Below, piece by piece: positions 15,618-26,515 of a stretch of DNA of 64,000 nucleotides (within the stretch, counting starts at the first letter, position 1; every line of letters starts with the position of its first letter). The stretch spans positions 2,018,303-2,082,302 of the forward strand of contig JAJQOW010000015.1 of the NCBI GenBank assembly GCA_037975125.1, in the 5' to 3' direction. The stretch is from Latrodectus hesperus (Eukaryota > Arthropoda > Arachnida > Araneae > Theridiidae). The translations under genes and the position numbers were made by a program. The notes below the pieces were generated by a model that saw only the letters and a list, made by a program, of their open reading frames with translations, was not told where the DNA came from and made no database searches.

Positions 15618-17761
15618 CCCCTTAACACCGTCCGATTACCTGGGTCACCATGTGTGACTGAAATCGCTTAAATTTGGCTAAGTAGGCGACGGAACAGGGC
15701 GTTTGGCGGAGCAGCCACGAATTCCCCGTATCCCTGGTGTGAGAAGAATGTTTGTTTATTTCTGCTTGTCTCTTTCTATCGTCTCTGGTATAGTTTATTG
15801 TGTAACAAGTGACTCTTGATGTTTTTCATTATGTTGAATGTACCACTCAAGAGAAAATTAAAATTTCACGAATTTATTTATGTCTTGGTTAACAATGTTT
15901 GAAAGAGAATATTGGTAGCAAAGCAGCAAATTTTTACGAGAATGAAATGTAAGCATCCATGTTTCGTTGTATTCGTTTCTTTTTTATTGCTTGAAAAAAA
16001 AAGTGTGTTATTAATAAATTTTCCTACATATTGTTTTATATCGTTTATGATTCAATTAAATGTTGTGCGAGATAAATAATTATCATTTGGCGTAGTTGAT
16101 ACATAACGTTACTGAAGCATAACATTGTATAAAACTAAGTGGACTTTGATAATATATAGTTCTTGCTGTCTTATACACTGCAGATAATGAGCTGGTTTGA
16201 AATTTAGACTTTACTGCAATGTAAGAATTTGATTCTGTCATTTATTGTAATGACAGAATCAAATTCTTTATAAGATTTTATACACTGCGTTTTTTACTAT
16301 TTAAATTCTCGTAACTCTTACATTTTACCATTCATTCAAGCAGGGGCCAACTTTCTAACGTTTATATTATGTTGGTAACATTATTCATTTTTTTATTTAT
16401 GTATTTAATTCAGAAAGGCTTTCTTGTTTGAAATTGAAATTAAAATATATTTTAATATTTAATAATGTAATTAGTGACATATTTTATTGTATTTACTTAT
16501 GTGCTTTAAAAGTAAATGTGGCTTAGTACAAATCTTATAAAATTGTTGCTGAGCTGGAAGTTGAATAGTAGTGTAGATCCCATTTCTCCATTGTGTGTCC
16601 ACATTAAGCCTCAACCACTAACCTGTCACTGTACAAATTGCTCTGTGTAACACTAATCATACAACAATAAATTATGAATGTAAATTAGCAAACTATTCAG
16701 GATAGAATATCTGAATTTGTTTCTTTTTATTTTAGCAATATATTTATAACAAAATTTACACATAGACTGTTTTAGCTTAAAGGCTGAAATATACAATATG
16801 AAATATTTAGCATTAGAATTTTTTTAGTTTTTAAGAGAAAACATGTTTTTACAATTTATTAATCTTCAGTAATTAGTGTAAGTTGTTGATAAAACCTATT
16901 TTAAATGCAAAAATATGAAACTTTAAATAATTCATGTCGTTACTACTTTCAATTGCCTTGGAAGATGTAAAAACAATTTTCATTTAAAAATAAATTCCTG
17001 AAAACGAAACTTGTGTTTTCATGTAAAATTTCTATATTTCAATCTCGTATTCATTAGCAGTCCTGCACGTTAAAGCATAGAAAGTCGAAAAATGTTAATG
17101 ATTAGTTAAGATTTATACATTAAAGGTAATTCTTTTCTCTATTAAAAGTGATTAAAATTGCCTGAAGCTGGACATTTGAAAACTTCGTATATTATATAAC
17201 AAGCTTTGCTTTTCACTATTTTATCCAATATTGTTTCTAAAAGTTTATTATTGAATCATGATTTTTATAGAAAACATTTCAGTAAATAAGAAAAATTAAA
17301 CGTAAAATGAAAAAAGTTATACCAACAAAATGACTGATAACCTTTTATGTTTGCTGTTAAAAAATACTTATTCGGAAACCATAACAAGAGAAATTCTTTC
17401 AAATAAAAATGGTCACCATATTTGTTGATTACAAAAAAGTTATAAATGTGAATTATTTTATTATTAGAGTAGAATAGATTTTTTCCAAGTAATAATTTTA
17501 TAAATACTTTAATCTTTCCTAAAAGGCATAATGTGTCTTTTATGTATCTCAAATGTGGGCAAATCAACTGTCAAATTCTACACGAAAGAAAAATGATATG
17601 TATTTATTAGAGCAGGCAGTATCTGCCAAAAAATGTACTCATTTAAAAAAATTTCACTATTTCTGTTATTATTAAAGAATGTGAACACAAAGCATGTTCT
17701 GAAAATTTAAATTTATTTATTCAAAAGAAATTTTAAAAGCTGGAATTATTTAAGTACTTAA
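15618..17761. other. Flank of the P element, then AT-rich DNA
   Basis: 15627-15830 continues the island interrupted by the P element. Beyond it only the hairpin at 16223 stands out. The 100-codon minus-strand frame at 17265-17567 is AT-driven and shows no motif. Confidence 0.6.
16223..16268. repeat. Perfect 20-bp inverted repeat, 6-bp loop
   Basis: Arms aagaatttgattctgtcatt and aatgacagaatcaaattctt surround the loop tattgt. No coding sequence or transposon signature adjoins it. Confidence 0.75.
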
Positions 17762-17936
17762 AGTTTTAAACAGTGGATTAAGCTACAGTTCTTGTAGCAA
17801 AATAAAGTTTAAACAGTGGATTAAGCTACAGTTCTTGTAACAAAATAAAGTTTAAACAGTGGATTAAGCTACAGTTCTTGTAACAAAATAAAGTTTAAAC
17901 AGTGGATTAAGCTACAGTTCTTGCAGCAAAATAAAG
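17762..17936 (+). repeat. Tandem repeat, four copies of a 43-bp unit
   Basis: The unit contains cagtggattaagctacagtt, starting at 17771, 17814, 17857 and 17900, exactly 43 bp apart. Copies differ at only a few sites (tgtagc, tgtaac, tgcagc). The near identity suggests recent expansion. No coding sense in any frame was seen. Confidence 0.92.
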
Positions 17937-18359
17937 TCTCTCTTTTAAGCAATGTTTTCAGGCAGTGCTATTGCTAAGCAATTCACTTGTGATTCAGTCT
18001 CTTTTAAGCAATTCAGTTTTGGGAACTGCCTTATTTTCTCTATTTATTGGAAGAAAAATTTAAACTAATAACTATGGGCTTTACCTTGATGAAAGTTTAA
18101 ATGATCATCTGCAACTAAAACAATTGGACTTATTGATTAGATTTTAGGATAATCATATATTGTTAAAATTCACAAAGTATTACTTGTCAGATTTTTAATA
18201 TCTTTCAGCTGACAATATTTTTTTTGAAAAGTGAATGAAATATTATAATAAGTGTCAAATAGTGTATAATTAATTCCAAATGTCAATGGATGGTCTTAAT
18301 TTGAACTGGCTCATTTTCACGGTAATGGCTGATTTTTTAAAAATTATACAATATTCAAA

Positions 18360-18830
18360 TTTAATAAATTTTGGAAGCTTGAAAGAGGTTATTATACATA
18401 TCTTGAAATATTCAATCAATCAATAAATAGGAATCTAATGATGATGTTTAAAAACTGTAAAATTACCCATTATTTTATAGAATGTATAATTCAGTAATGT
18501 AAAGAATATTGCTTATTTAAATATTGATATTAATGTTAAAACTGTTAATTCATTGAAGACTTCTGAAATAATCATTAAATATAATTCTAACTTAAGTAAA
18601 AAATAATCTCATTAATTTTTTTAATAATTTATTTCTATTTACAAATATAACTGAAAAATGTTGCATTTATATAATTGTATATACATTTGATTAAAAACAA
18701 TTGATAAAATTAAAAAAATTATTTAACAAGACTGTAACTCCTAAAAAAATTTTTGATTTAACTCCTGGAAAGCTCCTAGAATTTGTTTCTTGGAAATCGG
18801 TAGAAACCCTGACTTTTCATTTGATATTTA
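18360..18830 (+). repeat. Dispersed AT-rich repeat, copy 1
   Basis: Shares a long collinear series with 40190-40600: agaggttattatacatatct, aggaatctaatgatgatg, ttcattgaagacttctgaa, tatttacaaatataactgaa, cctggaaa and ttggaaatcggtagaaacc. Old and diverged; probably a transposon tail of unknown class. Confidence 0.65.
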
Positions 18831-19803
18831 AAAACTAAAATATTTAATGTTGAAAATAGTTTTAGTTCTCAAACATTCAAAAAGTATTTTTTTGAAAAGG
18901 GAGTTTACACGTATTAAGAATCAGTTAAAATTACATTAATGCCACAGAGAAAGATTTATATTTTAAATCTACATAAAGTAATTATTACATTTCTGCGTAA
19001 TTTTTATTTTACATATATTAGATTAAAATGGGAAAACATTTTTCTATTATTCATAAAATTATAATTTCTATAGGAAATTTTCTCACAGTTGAGAAATTTT
19101 TTAGTACAAAGAATAATTCATAGTACAGGAACTGTTCATGCATCTAGTGATAATTTAAAATACATCTACAGAGGTAATTCACATTATCTCAACTAGAAAT
19201 AATTTCCTGTCAGTAAAGTAAGCTATTATAGAATGACCTGTCCACACACAGATGTAGTTTCTGTTTTCTCAGCACAGGGTGTTTTACTCAGAGAAAACAC
19301 ACATATTTAACACAAATTAAGTCAATATAACTTGTAGATGCATTTTCTAACATTGAATAAGATTATTTCAAATATTTTATTTATAAGGTTTTTTTTAAAT
19401 TTTTAAATTTTTTTTAAAAATTGACATAGTAAATATTTTATACAAACTATAAAATTATCTTAAATATAATTATATTTTGTGCACAAAATATGGTAATTAT
19501 AAAAAGGGAAACTTTGCCACAAATTATTATTTTAAAGAATAAACTTAAAATGTGTAAATAGGATAGGAAACATGAAACTACAAAAATTCACTGCATGAGA
19601 AATGTCTAAAATAAAATGTTAAATTCATTTCTACAACCAATAATTTGCTTTACTTTATTTATTTGCAAGATACTTGTATTGAAAGAAATATTTTTAAATA
19701 AAAAACAAAATTATAAATTAATAAAAAACAAAAATTAATTTAAAATTTATGAATTTTTAATCAGTTTAGAATATGATAAAATTATTTTAAACCCTTTAAA
19801 TTT

Positions 19804-19945
19804 TGAGCTGACATTTGAGCAGTTCGTGCTCTGGCCTTTGATTCAACAGTTTGTGGGTTTGGAGCTCACTCAGAATACACTGTAGATCCCCCAGTATAAT
19901 TAACCATCATGTGAAAAAATGAATGTTGAGCAGCAAACCAAACCA
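19804..19945 (+). repeat. SINE family A, decayed
   Basis: Recognisable order of head (gagctgacatttgagcag), B-box trace (tgtgggtttggagctcac) and tail (gttgagcagcaaaccaaacc). Many substitutions; it lies 120 bp upstream of the intact copy at 20062. Confidence 0.6.
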
Positions 19946-20061
19946 ATCTCTTTAGGTAAAACAAAAGTAATTACATTATTTGTTAATTTTGTTTTATACA
20001 GTTATTGATTTCTTTAATCGTTTTGGTAACTTTTTAATTATAAAAATTCCTCGCATTTCAT

Positions 20062-20245
20062 GCCGAGCTGGCAGCCGAATGGTTAGCGCTCTTGCCTTCG
20101 GTTCAACAGTTCGTGGGTTCGAATCCCACCTTGGGCATGGATGTTTGTAGTGGTTCGGAATCCACTTTAAACCGTAAGTCCCGGTCTAATTAGCCCTCGT
20201 GTGCAAAAAATGACCGTTGAGTGACAAACAAACAAACAAACCAAT
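20062..20245 (+). repeat. tRNA-derived SINE, family A, near-intact copy
   Basis: The head gccgagctggcagccgaatg carries an A-box-like motif. Ggttcgaatcccacc is a canonical B box. The body includes ggaatccactttaaaccg, and the tail is (acaa)n. The target duplication CCTYGCATTTCAT lies at 20049-20061 and 20246-20258. It is one of the best-preserved of at least eight copies in the window. Confidence 0.88.
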
Positions 20246-21532
20246 CCTTGCATTTCATAAAACTTCTCAAAATTTTGTTATGAGTAACATTTTACCTTGA
20301 TTACTTAAAAAGGCAATAATAATAAGTGAACCCTATTCTTAATGCATCTAAATATTCCCTTTAAATACATATTAATACTGCTGAGAAAGCATCTATAACT
20401 ATTTACTTTGCCTGCTTTTTATTCAGATACATCTGAGTATTGCTTAATTATATTTAGAAACTGAATTATTAATGTCGTAGAGAAGTATTTGACATTAAAG
20501 ATAGAAAACATAAAAGAGTCATTTAAATTATTTTTTAGAATTCTTATCCAGTTTTTGCCTAACACTGCTTCTTTGTATAAATTAACTAAAAATAATTTCT
20601 CTGTACTCACCCATTATAACTAACTCTTACATTAATGTCTATAACAAATTTGAAAATTTATCCTGCATAATTGTGAAATTAATTTGCAAATTCAGCAGCA
20701 AATATTCCATCATCTTTTTTAATGTAATTTATATTGATAATATTAATTTCAAAGCAGTTAGAAAATCTCTTAGATAAGGGAATTTATTTACTGTCTTTTT
20801 TATATTTCTAAAATTGTTTGATAATTGTTTGAAAAATGATTAGATACTATTTATAGTTTGCAATCTGTTTTAATTTTGCATACTTTTTCATCACAGTTCA
20901 TATATTTTTATTTTCTGACAGCAAGTGTAAATGTTAGAATGAATTGAACTTAACAGAGAATTATATATTTAATGTAATTTGTCTGAATCACTCCCAATGA
21001 ATCAAAAATCAATAAAAATTAAGAGATAAAAATGACTTGTGTTAAAACAATTTTAATTCAATTTAAAATATGTATATTGAAAGTTTCTAACATGTTCAAT
21101 TTATTGTTTTGAAAAAGTTTTTAACTTTGTTAGTCTTACAGGTGTAATTTTTGTGCTAAGTATATCACAAATGGAAAAAGTTTGAATTTAAGAAAGAGTT
21201 TTTTTTATTTCTATTCTAATAATTTCAGAAATTAAGTGCTTGATTTTGCCATTGGAATGCTTCAAAAATTATTTTTATGTGTTCAAATAATAAAAATTAT
21301 TTTGTTTGAATAAATTTAGTATTATAAATATCTAAGAATTTAATTTTTATTATAGGCTTGTTTTAATATCTCAAGACTGGGTAAACAAGCTTTACAAAAC
21401 ATTTGGAATGAATCAAAGTTAGTTCAGAAATTTTGTGCAGCATTTCTTAAAATAGTCTGAAGGAGAAGATATGCTTGCAGCAGCACCTGCCATCATTAGA
21501 ATTGAACTCATTTTTATTGACTCACAGAAAGT

Positions 21533-21846
21533 TTTTTTTTTTTCCAACGGCTGGCACACTTGGGTGACGAACCCTATGCCACAACAAGGCCAGAAACTGC
21601 TACTCATTTGTTGTTACCCAGTGGGCATCTGTGAACCAAGTCATGGAGGCGAGTAGCATTACCCGCGCCATACCACCACAAACCCATTTATAGGGTGGGC
21701 CACATTCATACTTCATCACAGGAGAAAGGACAGAGAAACACAAAGAGAACAGAGAAGGAAGGTAACGTCCATGCCCGAACCGGGATTCGAACCCAGGACC
21801 CATAGCTTAGTAGTCAGGAATGCTAACCACTTAGCCATCAGTTGGC
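21533..21846 (-). repeat. tRNA-derived SINE, family E, minus strand
   Basis: On the minus strand it starts gccaactgatggctaagtgg, an A-box region, followed by gggttcgaatcccggttcgg, a canonical B box. A T-run at its lower-coordinate edge fits an A-tail. The target duplication TGACTCA(CA)GAAAGT is at 21518-21532 and 21847-21859. Short open frames on both strands inside it are not genes. Confidence 0.82.
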
Positions 21847-22392
21847 TGACTCAGAAAGTATTTATACTGATTTTTTAGTAACATGTTCTTTTAAATGACA
21901 AGAATTTTGTAAGCTTCATATTAATGTACTGTTTTGAGTTACCCATTTACATTTTCTTTATGGTTAAAACAAATCAGTTTTGAGACATTCGATTTTATTA
22001 CCCTGACTGTTTAAATTAAAAGTTTGATTCTTAGGACATTTGGTATTTAAATCTTTTGAATTCTTATCTAAAATTAAAATTTTAAAATTAATGAAGTTTC
22101 TAGGTACTTATTTTAATTATAGTTAATATAAATGTTCTTTTATTTTTAATTTGCTAAGAATATAGTAATTTCTAACTGTATAATTTTGTTAGATTATTGT
22201 CCAATTTTTTAATTGAATAGTTTTTAAAATTTAATTGAATATTCTAATTGTTCCTAATAAATTTTTTCCTTTAAAATATAGTGGTAAAAAAATCTTAAAT
22301 TATTCCTTTAGCATAGCAAACTTTAATGGACAAATTCAATTGAACCTAACATTTCTTTGCGAATAAAATAGAATATTGAATTTTTCACATTT

Positions 22393-22584
22393 GTGCATTA
22401 TATTTTTGGCAACAAAATCCCTGTGTTTAAGGCCCATTATGTATGCGATGATAGTGATTTTGATTTAGGTTACCTAGAACATTTTTATTCAAACATTACA
22501 GAAGAGAAACTTCAGTTATGTTATTTTCAGCAGAGAGCGATGAAACATATTGCAAATCAGATCATAATTGTCCTGTATGTATGA
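22393..22584 (+). other. Small unidentified ORF-like segment
   Basis: This is an open frame with balanced codon use (VFKAHYVCDDSDFDLGYLEH...) in otherwise AT-rich DNA. It contains a possible internal 3' splice site (gattttgatttag|gt at 22468) after which phase 1 remains open to the stop. I recognise no family. It ends 25-30 bp before a SINE. It may be a host exon piece, a transposon fragment or chance. Confidence 0.25.
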
Positions 22585-22607
22585 AGTATTTATGTATGAG
22601 AAGTTGA

Positions 22608-22935
22608 GGTTGCTGTGACTTGGTTGGTTAGGGTGTCATTCTCATTACTAGAAGGTAGTGACTTCAAATCCCGACTAAACCAAAGATTTGTCGTGTTCAC
22701 TTAAGGCAGCTAGGGCATGTTGAAGCTGGGCATGGTTGCAATGTCATGCTAATGAAATGATACCTTTTGGAATGGCAAGCGAAGTATTGGGGGTCATCTG
22801 CTTGATCTTTGCTTTAAAATCACAAAGACTCTACCCCACTGCTTCTATCTAAATGGTAGATCCCAACTTGAGACTAGGTACGGGGAACCATGTTGGAGCA
22901 ACAACAGCACCCCAGAAGACGATCAGCAAAGGCTT
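22608..22935 (+). repeat. tRNA-headed SINE, family D
   Basis: The head gacttggttggttagggtgt and B-box-like gacttcaaatcccgac start a stretch of about 320 bp of mixed composition (for example accccactgcttctatctaa, cagcaccccagaagacgatc). Single copy in this window, no target duplication recognised. Confidence 0.6.
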
Positions 22936-25560
22936 ATGGTCTCCTCTGTCACAAGTAAATTTTTACTTTTAGATACAGTTAAAGGGAAGAATATACAAAA
23001 AAAAAATCCACAAATACACTCAGTTGAACTCTCAAACAAGAACTTAAGAATAAAGGATTTCATCAATAGCATATCTAGGAAAGAATATATATAAATCTCT
23101 TCACGCTTGCTCTCATATATGAAGTGGGTAGAAGGCACATTCAGCACTTACAGTGCAGGGGAGTAATCATACTTAATTACATTTTATTTTGTTCATTTAC
23201 TTTATATGCTGGTTTTACATGATGCGCTCCGTATTTGTCTAAACTAGCACATTTATAAAATCTGTCCAAGGAATTTAATCAATAATCTTTGTTTCAAATA
23301 TTGTGAATAATTAATTTATATGATGATTAAAAGTGTATTTTCATAAAATTATTTTGAGGTAATTTATTAGTCTTGATAAATTTAAAATTATGTATAGAAT
23401 AATATTTTTTATTTTAACTCTTATTTAGCTAAATTACCTTTCATATTTGTTATAATTATAATTGTTATTATAATTATGTAAAATAGAAAGAGTAAAAAAT
23501 TTTGCATCAAAATAAATCACGAACAAACATTGTCAAATGGTTATTGTAAAAAAATATATTGTGATTATAGGTATGCAGAAAATATAATTTAATGCTAGTT
23601 ATTAATAACAAAATGAAAGATTTAAAATTGTACAATTACATTATGTATTTAAAAGGAATTTTTTCAATCAATTGAATACTTTTTAATATGTTAGATTATA
23701 TATAAAAGTTCTAAACCTCAAAATTTATAAGGGATTTTTTTACTCCCTGATTGACAGAAATCCTAAAAGTAACAATATATAGTTATAAAACTTGTTTTAA
23801 ATTAATATGTTATTATATTAATTTCCTACTGACTTACACTTTTGTGTCAAGTACAAAAATCATTTATTTCGAAATATTTCATTTAAGACATTCTCTGAAA
23901 TGATATGCATTATGCTGTGTCAATAAGATATTCATCTCAGTTTTGTTTTTGAAAAACAGTCCTGATAATTTTATGATTTTGTTACAATAGCTATTCCTCC
24001 TTCTTAGCGGACTATTTCTGTGGTGACATTATTTGAAAATAATTTTTAAAATCACATCTTCAAATAATTTTTTTTAAAATTTAGCTTACTAGTATGTTTT
24101 TTACCTACTGAAACTTCTCTTTGACTTTTAAAAGTACTAGTTTTATAAGTTTTTTTTATTTTAATACACAAACAATTTTTCTCAAAATTTTATTTCTGGT
24201 TAAAGCTGTTGGTTATGCTGTAATGAATGAATTACTAATTTAAAGATACCTTTAGCAGAGCAAAAATGTATTTATTGTAAAAAGATAGGTGCAGCATATT
24301 TTTATGATTTGAAATGATTAAATATTTCTAAAATGTTAAAATTTCAGATTTTTAAATGTTTTGTATTTTTAATGTGATTATTTTTAATATATTTGCACCT
24401 TAAGCTTTTTTCTTGAAGGATGGAAACAATTGTAATAAACAAATTTGAGTGAACAATTGTTTCTATCATCTTTTTATTATAAACACAATTGTGTCTAAGA
24501 TTTGTATGATGCTTATGATAAGAATTGTGTGTGTATTACTAAATTATCTTACTGAGCATGAATGCAAGTTAGTCTTCGCTTTCATTAAAAAGTCACTTTA
24601 AAAATGATCGTGACAAAATGTCTCTAGTTTTAATTTGAAATTTACAACATCCTTGTGAAAGATTGACTGCCCATCAATTATTGTCGAAATGATTATAGTA
24701 ATTCCATGATTTGTGGAAATAAGAGCCTATTTAATGTTATAAACTACCTTACACATTTTTAAATGATTGCAAAAAACATACCAGTATTAGTTATCAAATG
24801 CCAAATAATATATGGGTATGTCTTTGATGTTGGTATTTTAAACATTTTAAAATGGGTGAAAGAAATTAACATTGTCAATTTAAAAAATTATTTCTGTAAT
24901 TTCTTGAATTTAGGTACTGAAAATGTGTATATAAAAATTATAAAATATTCATAAATATTTTTAATAGTTATTTAAACTATTAAAAAAATTCATGATTAAA
25001 AGTCTTTTATTGATGAGAGTTGATCACTTCTATACTGTGTCTCAATTTTTTTAATATACTACCTTAAAAAATTTACTTTTTATTTATTCTAAGAATTTAA
25101 TAAATAAAAAGATACCTTTTATTTATTAAATTCTTTTCCCTTAAGGTAAAATAATTGTTTTATTATTGAAGTCTTAAAAAACTTCCTCAATCTAGATAAT
25201 AATTACATTTTTTCAAAAAAAACAATATTTTTCAAAGATCTTAACACAATAATTTGTCTATCGATCTGAATTTATTTAGTAATGATTTTGTGTTTTTATA
25301 TAATTTTATAAGTTTAATATGTATGAATTGCACAAGACTAGTAAAAGTAATAAAAAAAATAAACATTGATGTTTATTTTTTTATGTGTGTGGTATATTCT
25401 TTTAATTTTCAAAGTTCCTTTATGAGGTTGATGTATATTTTATTCAAATATTAAGATCAAAGCAAAATATGTTTAGCATAAATCATTCTCAAAATGTATA
25501 ATCTAAAGAGTAAAATTGTGTCTTTTTGGCAGTACTACTGTTTTAAACATTCAACATACA

Positions 25561-25586
25561 GATATATATATATATATATATATATT
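25561..25586. repeat. Short (TA)n tract
   Basis: About 12 TA units in AT-rich DNA. Confidence 0.9.
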
Positions 25587-25649
25587 AAACCTGTTTCTCC
25601 TTTTGTGTTCGAAGTACAATTTTATAAATAACCAACTAATGTGAAAATG

Positions 25650-25880
25650 TGTTGAATGATTAAAAAATAGAAAAGTCTAAAATATAGATGTGAAATTGTA
25701 TAGTTTTAAAACGAGTTTGAAAGTAAGTAAACAGTTTAAAATGGTTAAGAACAATTAAAAAAAATTATTTGACATGAATGTTGATACCTCCTGGAATTTT
25801 TTTTTATTTAACTCCTGGAAAACTAAATGGAATTTGATTTTTGGAAATCTGGACAAACCTTGTATTTAAGATTTGATTAT
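25650..25880 (+). repeat. Dispersed AT-rich repeat, partial copy 2
   Basis: Its first part (tgaatgattaaaaaatagaa, aaaatatagatgtgaaattg) matches 40010-40095. Its second part (atttaactcctggaaaact, ttggaaatctgg) matches 18730-18810. The middle of the repeat is deleted. Confidence 0.6.
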
Positions 25881-26315
25881 TTAATATTTACAAAATGGGG
25901 TGTACATGTACTATATGGTTAAATCTAGAGCAATCTTTTTATATTAAAAATATTTTGTTATTTAAATGCATTGAGATATGATGTAGCTATAGGTTATAGA
26001 AATTCTGAATGAATGTTTTTTAGTTGTTACATCACTGATGAAATTTTAAGGAATTAAATGAAAGTAATTTTTTGTCTCTATAAATACTTTTACATTTTTT
26101 ATTAACTTGAATGAAAATAAATATTTTTGTTGTACTTATTTTTTATTATTTGAGCCTTCAACTGTTATCATTTTGTTAATTTTAAAAATGTTTTAATTAG
26201 TAGCTTTTTGTTATTTTTGCCAGCTCCTTGTGTCTTTTTTCTTACTTTTAAGTGGTAATTTACTAAATGAATGCCCTGTATGTGATTGAAAAATTACTGT
26301 ATAAGTATTTTTAGA

Positions 26316-26515
26316 ATCCTGGTAGCATAGTAGCAGCACTTTGTTTGCACTTTCAAGGTACAGGTCTGAAGTTCAATCCTTGGGCTGGGGAAGGTTGAAT
26401 AAACCTGTTAGCCCTCATTGGGTTCATAAAACTGAGTACCATGTATGCTTGGGAACTTAGCACTTGGGGTTTCGCATTGGGCTAACCTTATAGTGGCTGT
26501 GAGTTTAGTTTAAGA
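26316..26515 (+). repeat. SINE family B, older copy
   Basis: It shares cctggtagcatagtagcagc, ggtctgaagttcaatcctt and actgagtaccatgtatgctt with the copy at 53561, but is shorter at its 3' end. No clear target duplication. Confidence 0.72.

Noticed and set aside
17265..17567. 100-codon minus-strand frame
   Set aside because: Phe/Lys/Tyr/Leu-rich, as expected from AT-rich DNA; no motif, splice context or composition change.
17762..17936. CRISPR-like regular repeats
   Set aside because: The 43-bp units are head to tail without distinct spacers; an ordinary tandem repeat in a eukaryotic genome.
20062..20140. tRNA gene prediction from ggttcgaatccc
   Set aside because: Repeated several times with the same non-tRNA body and (acaa)n tail; a SINE head, not a tRNA.
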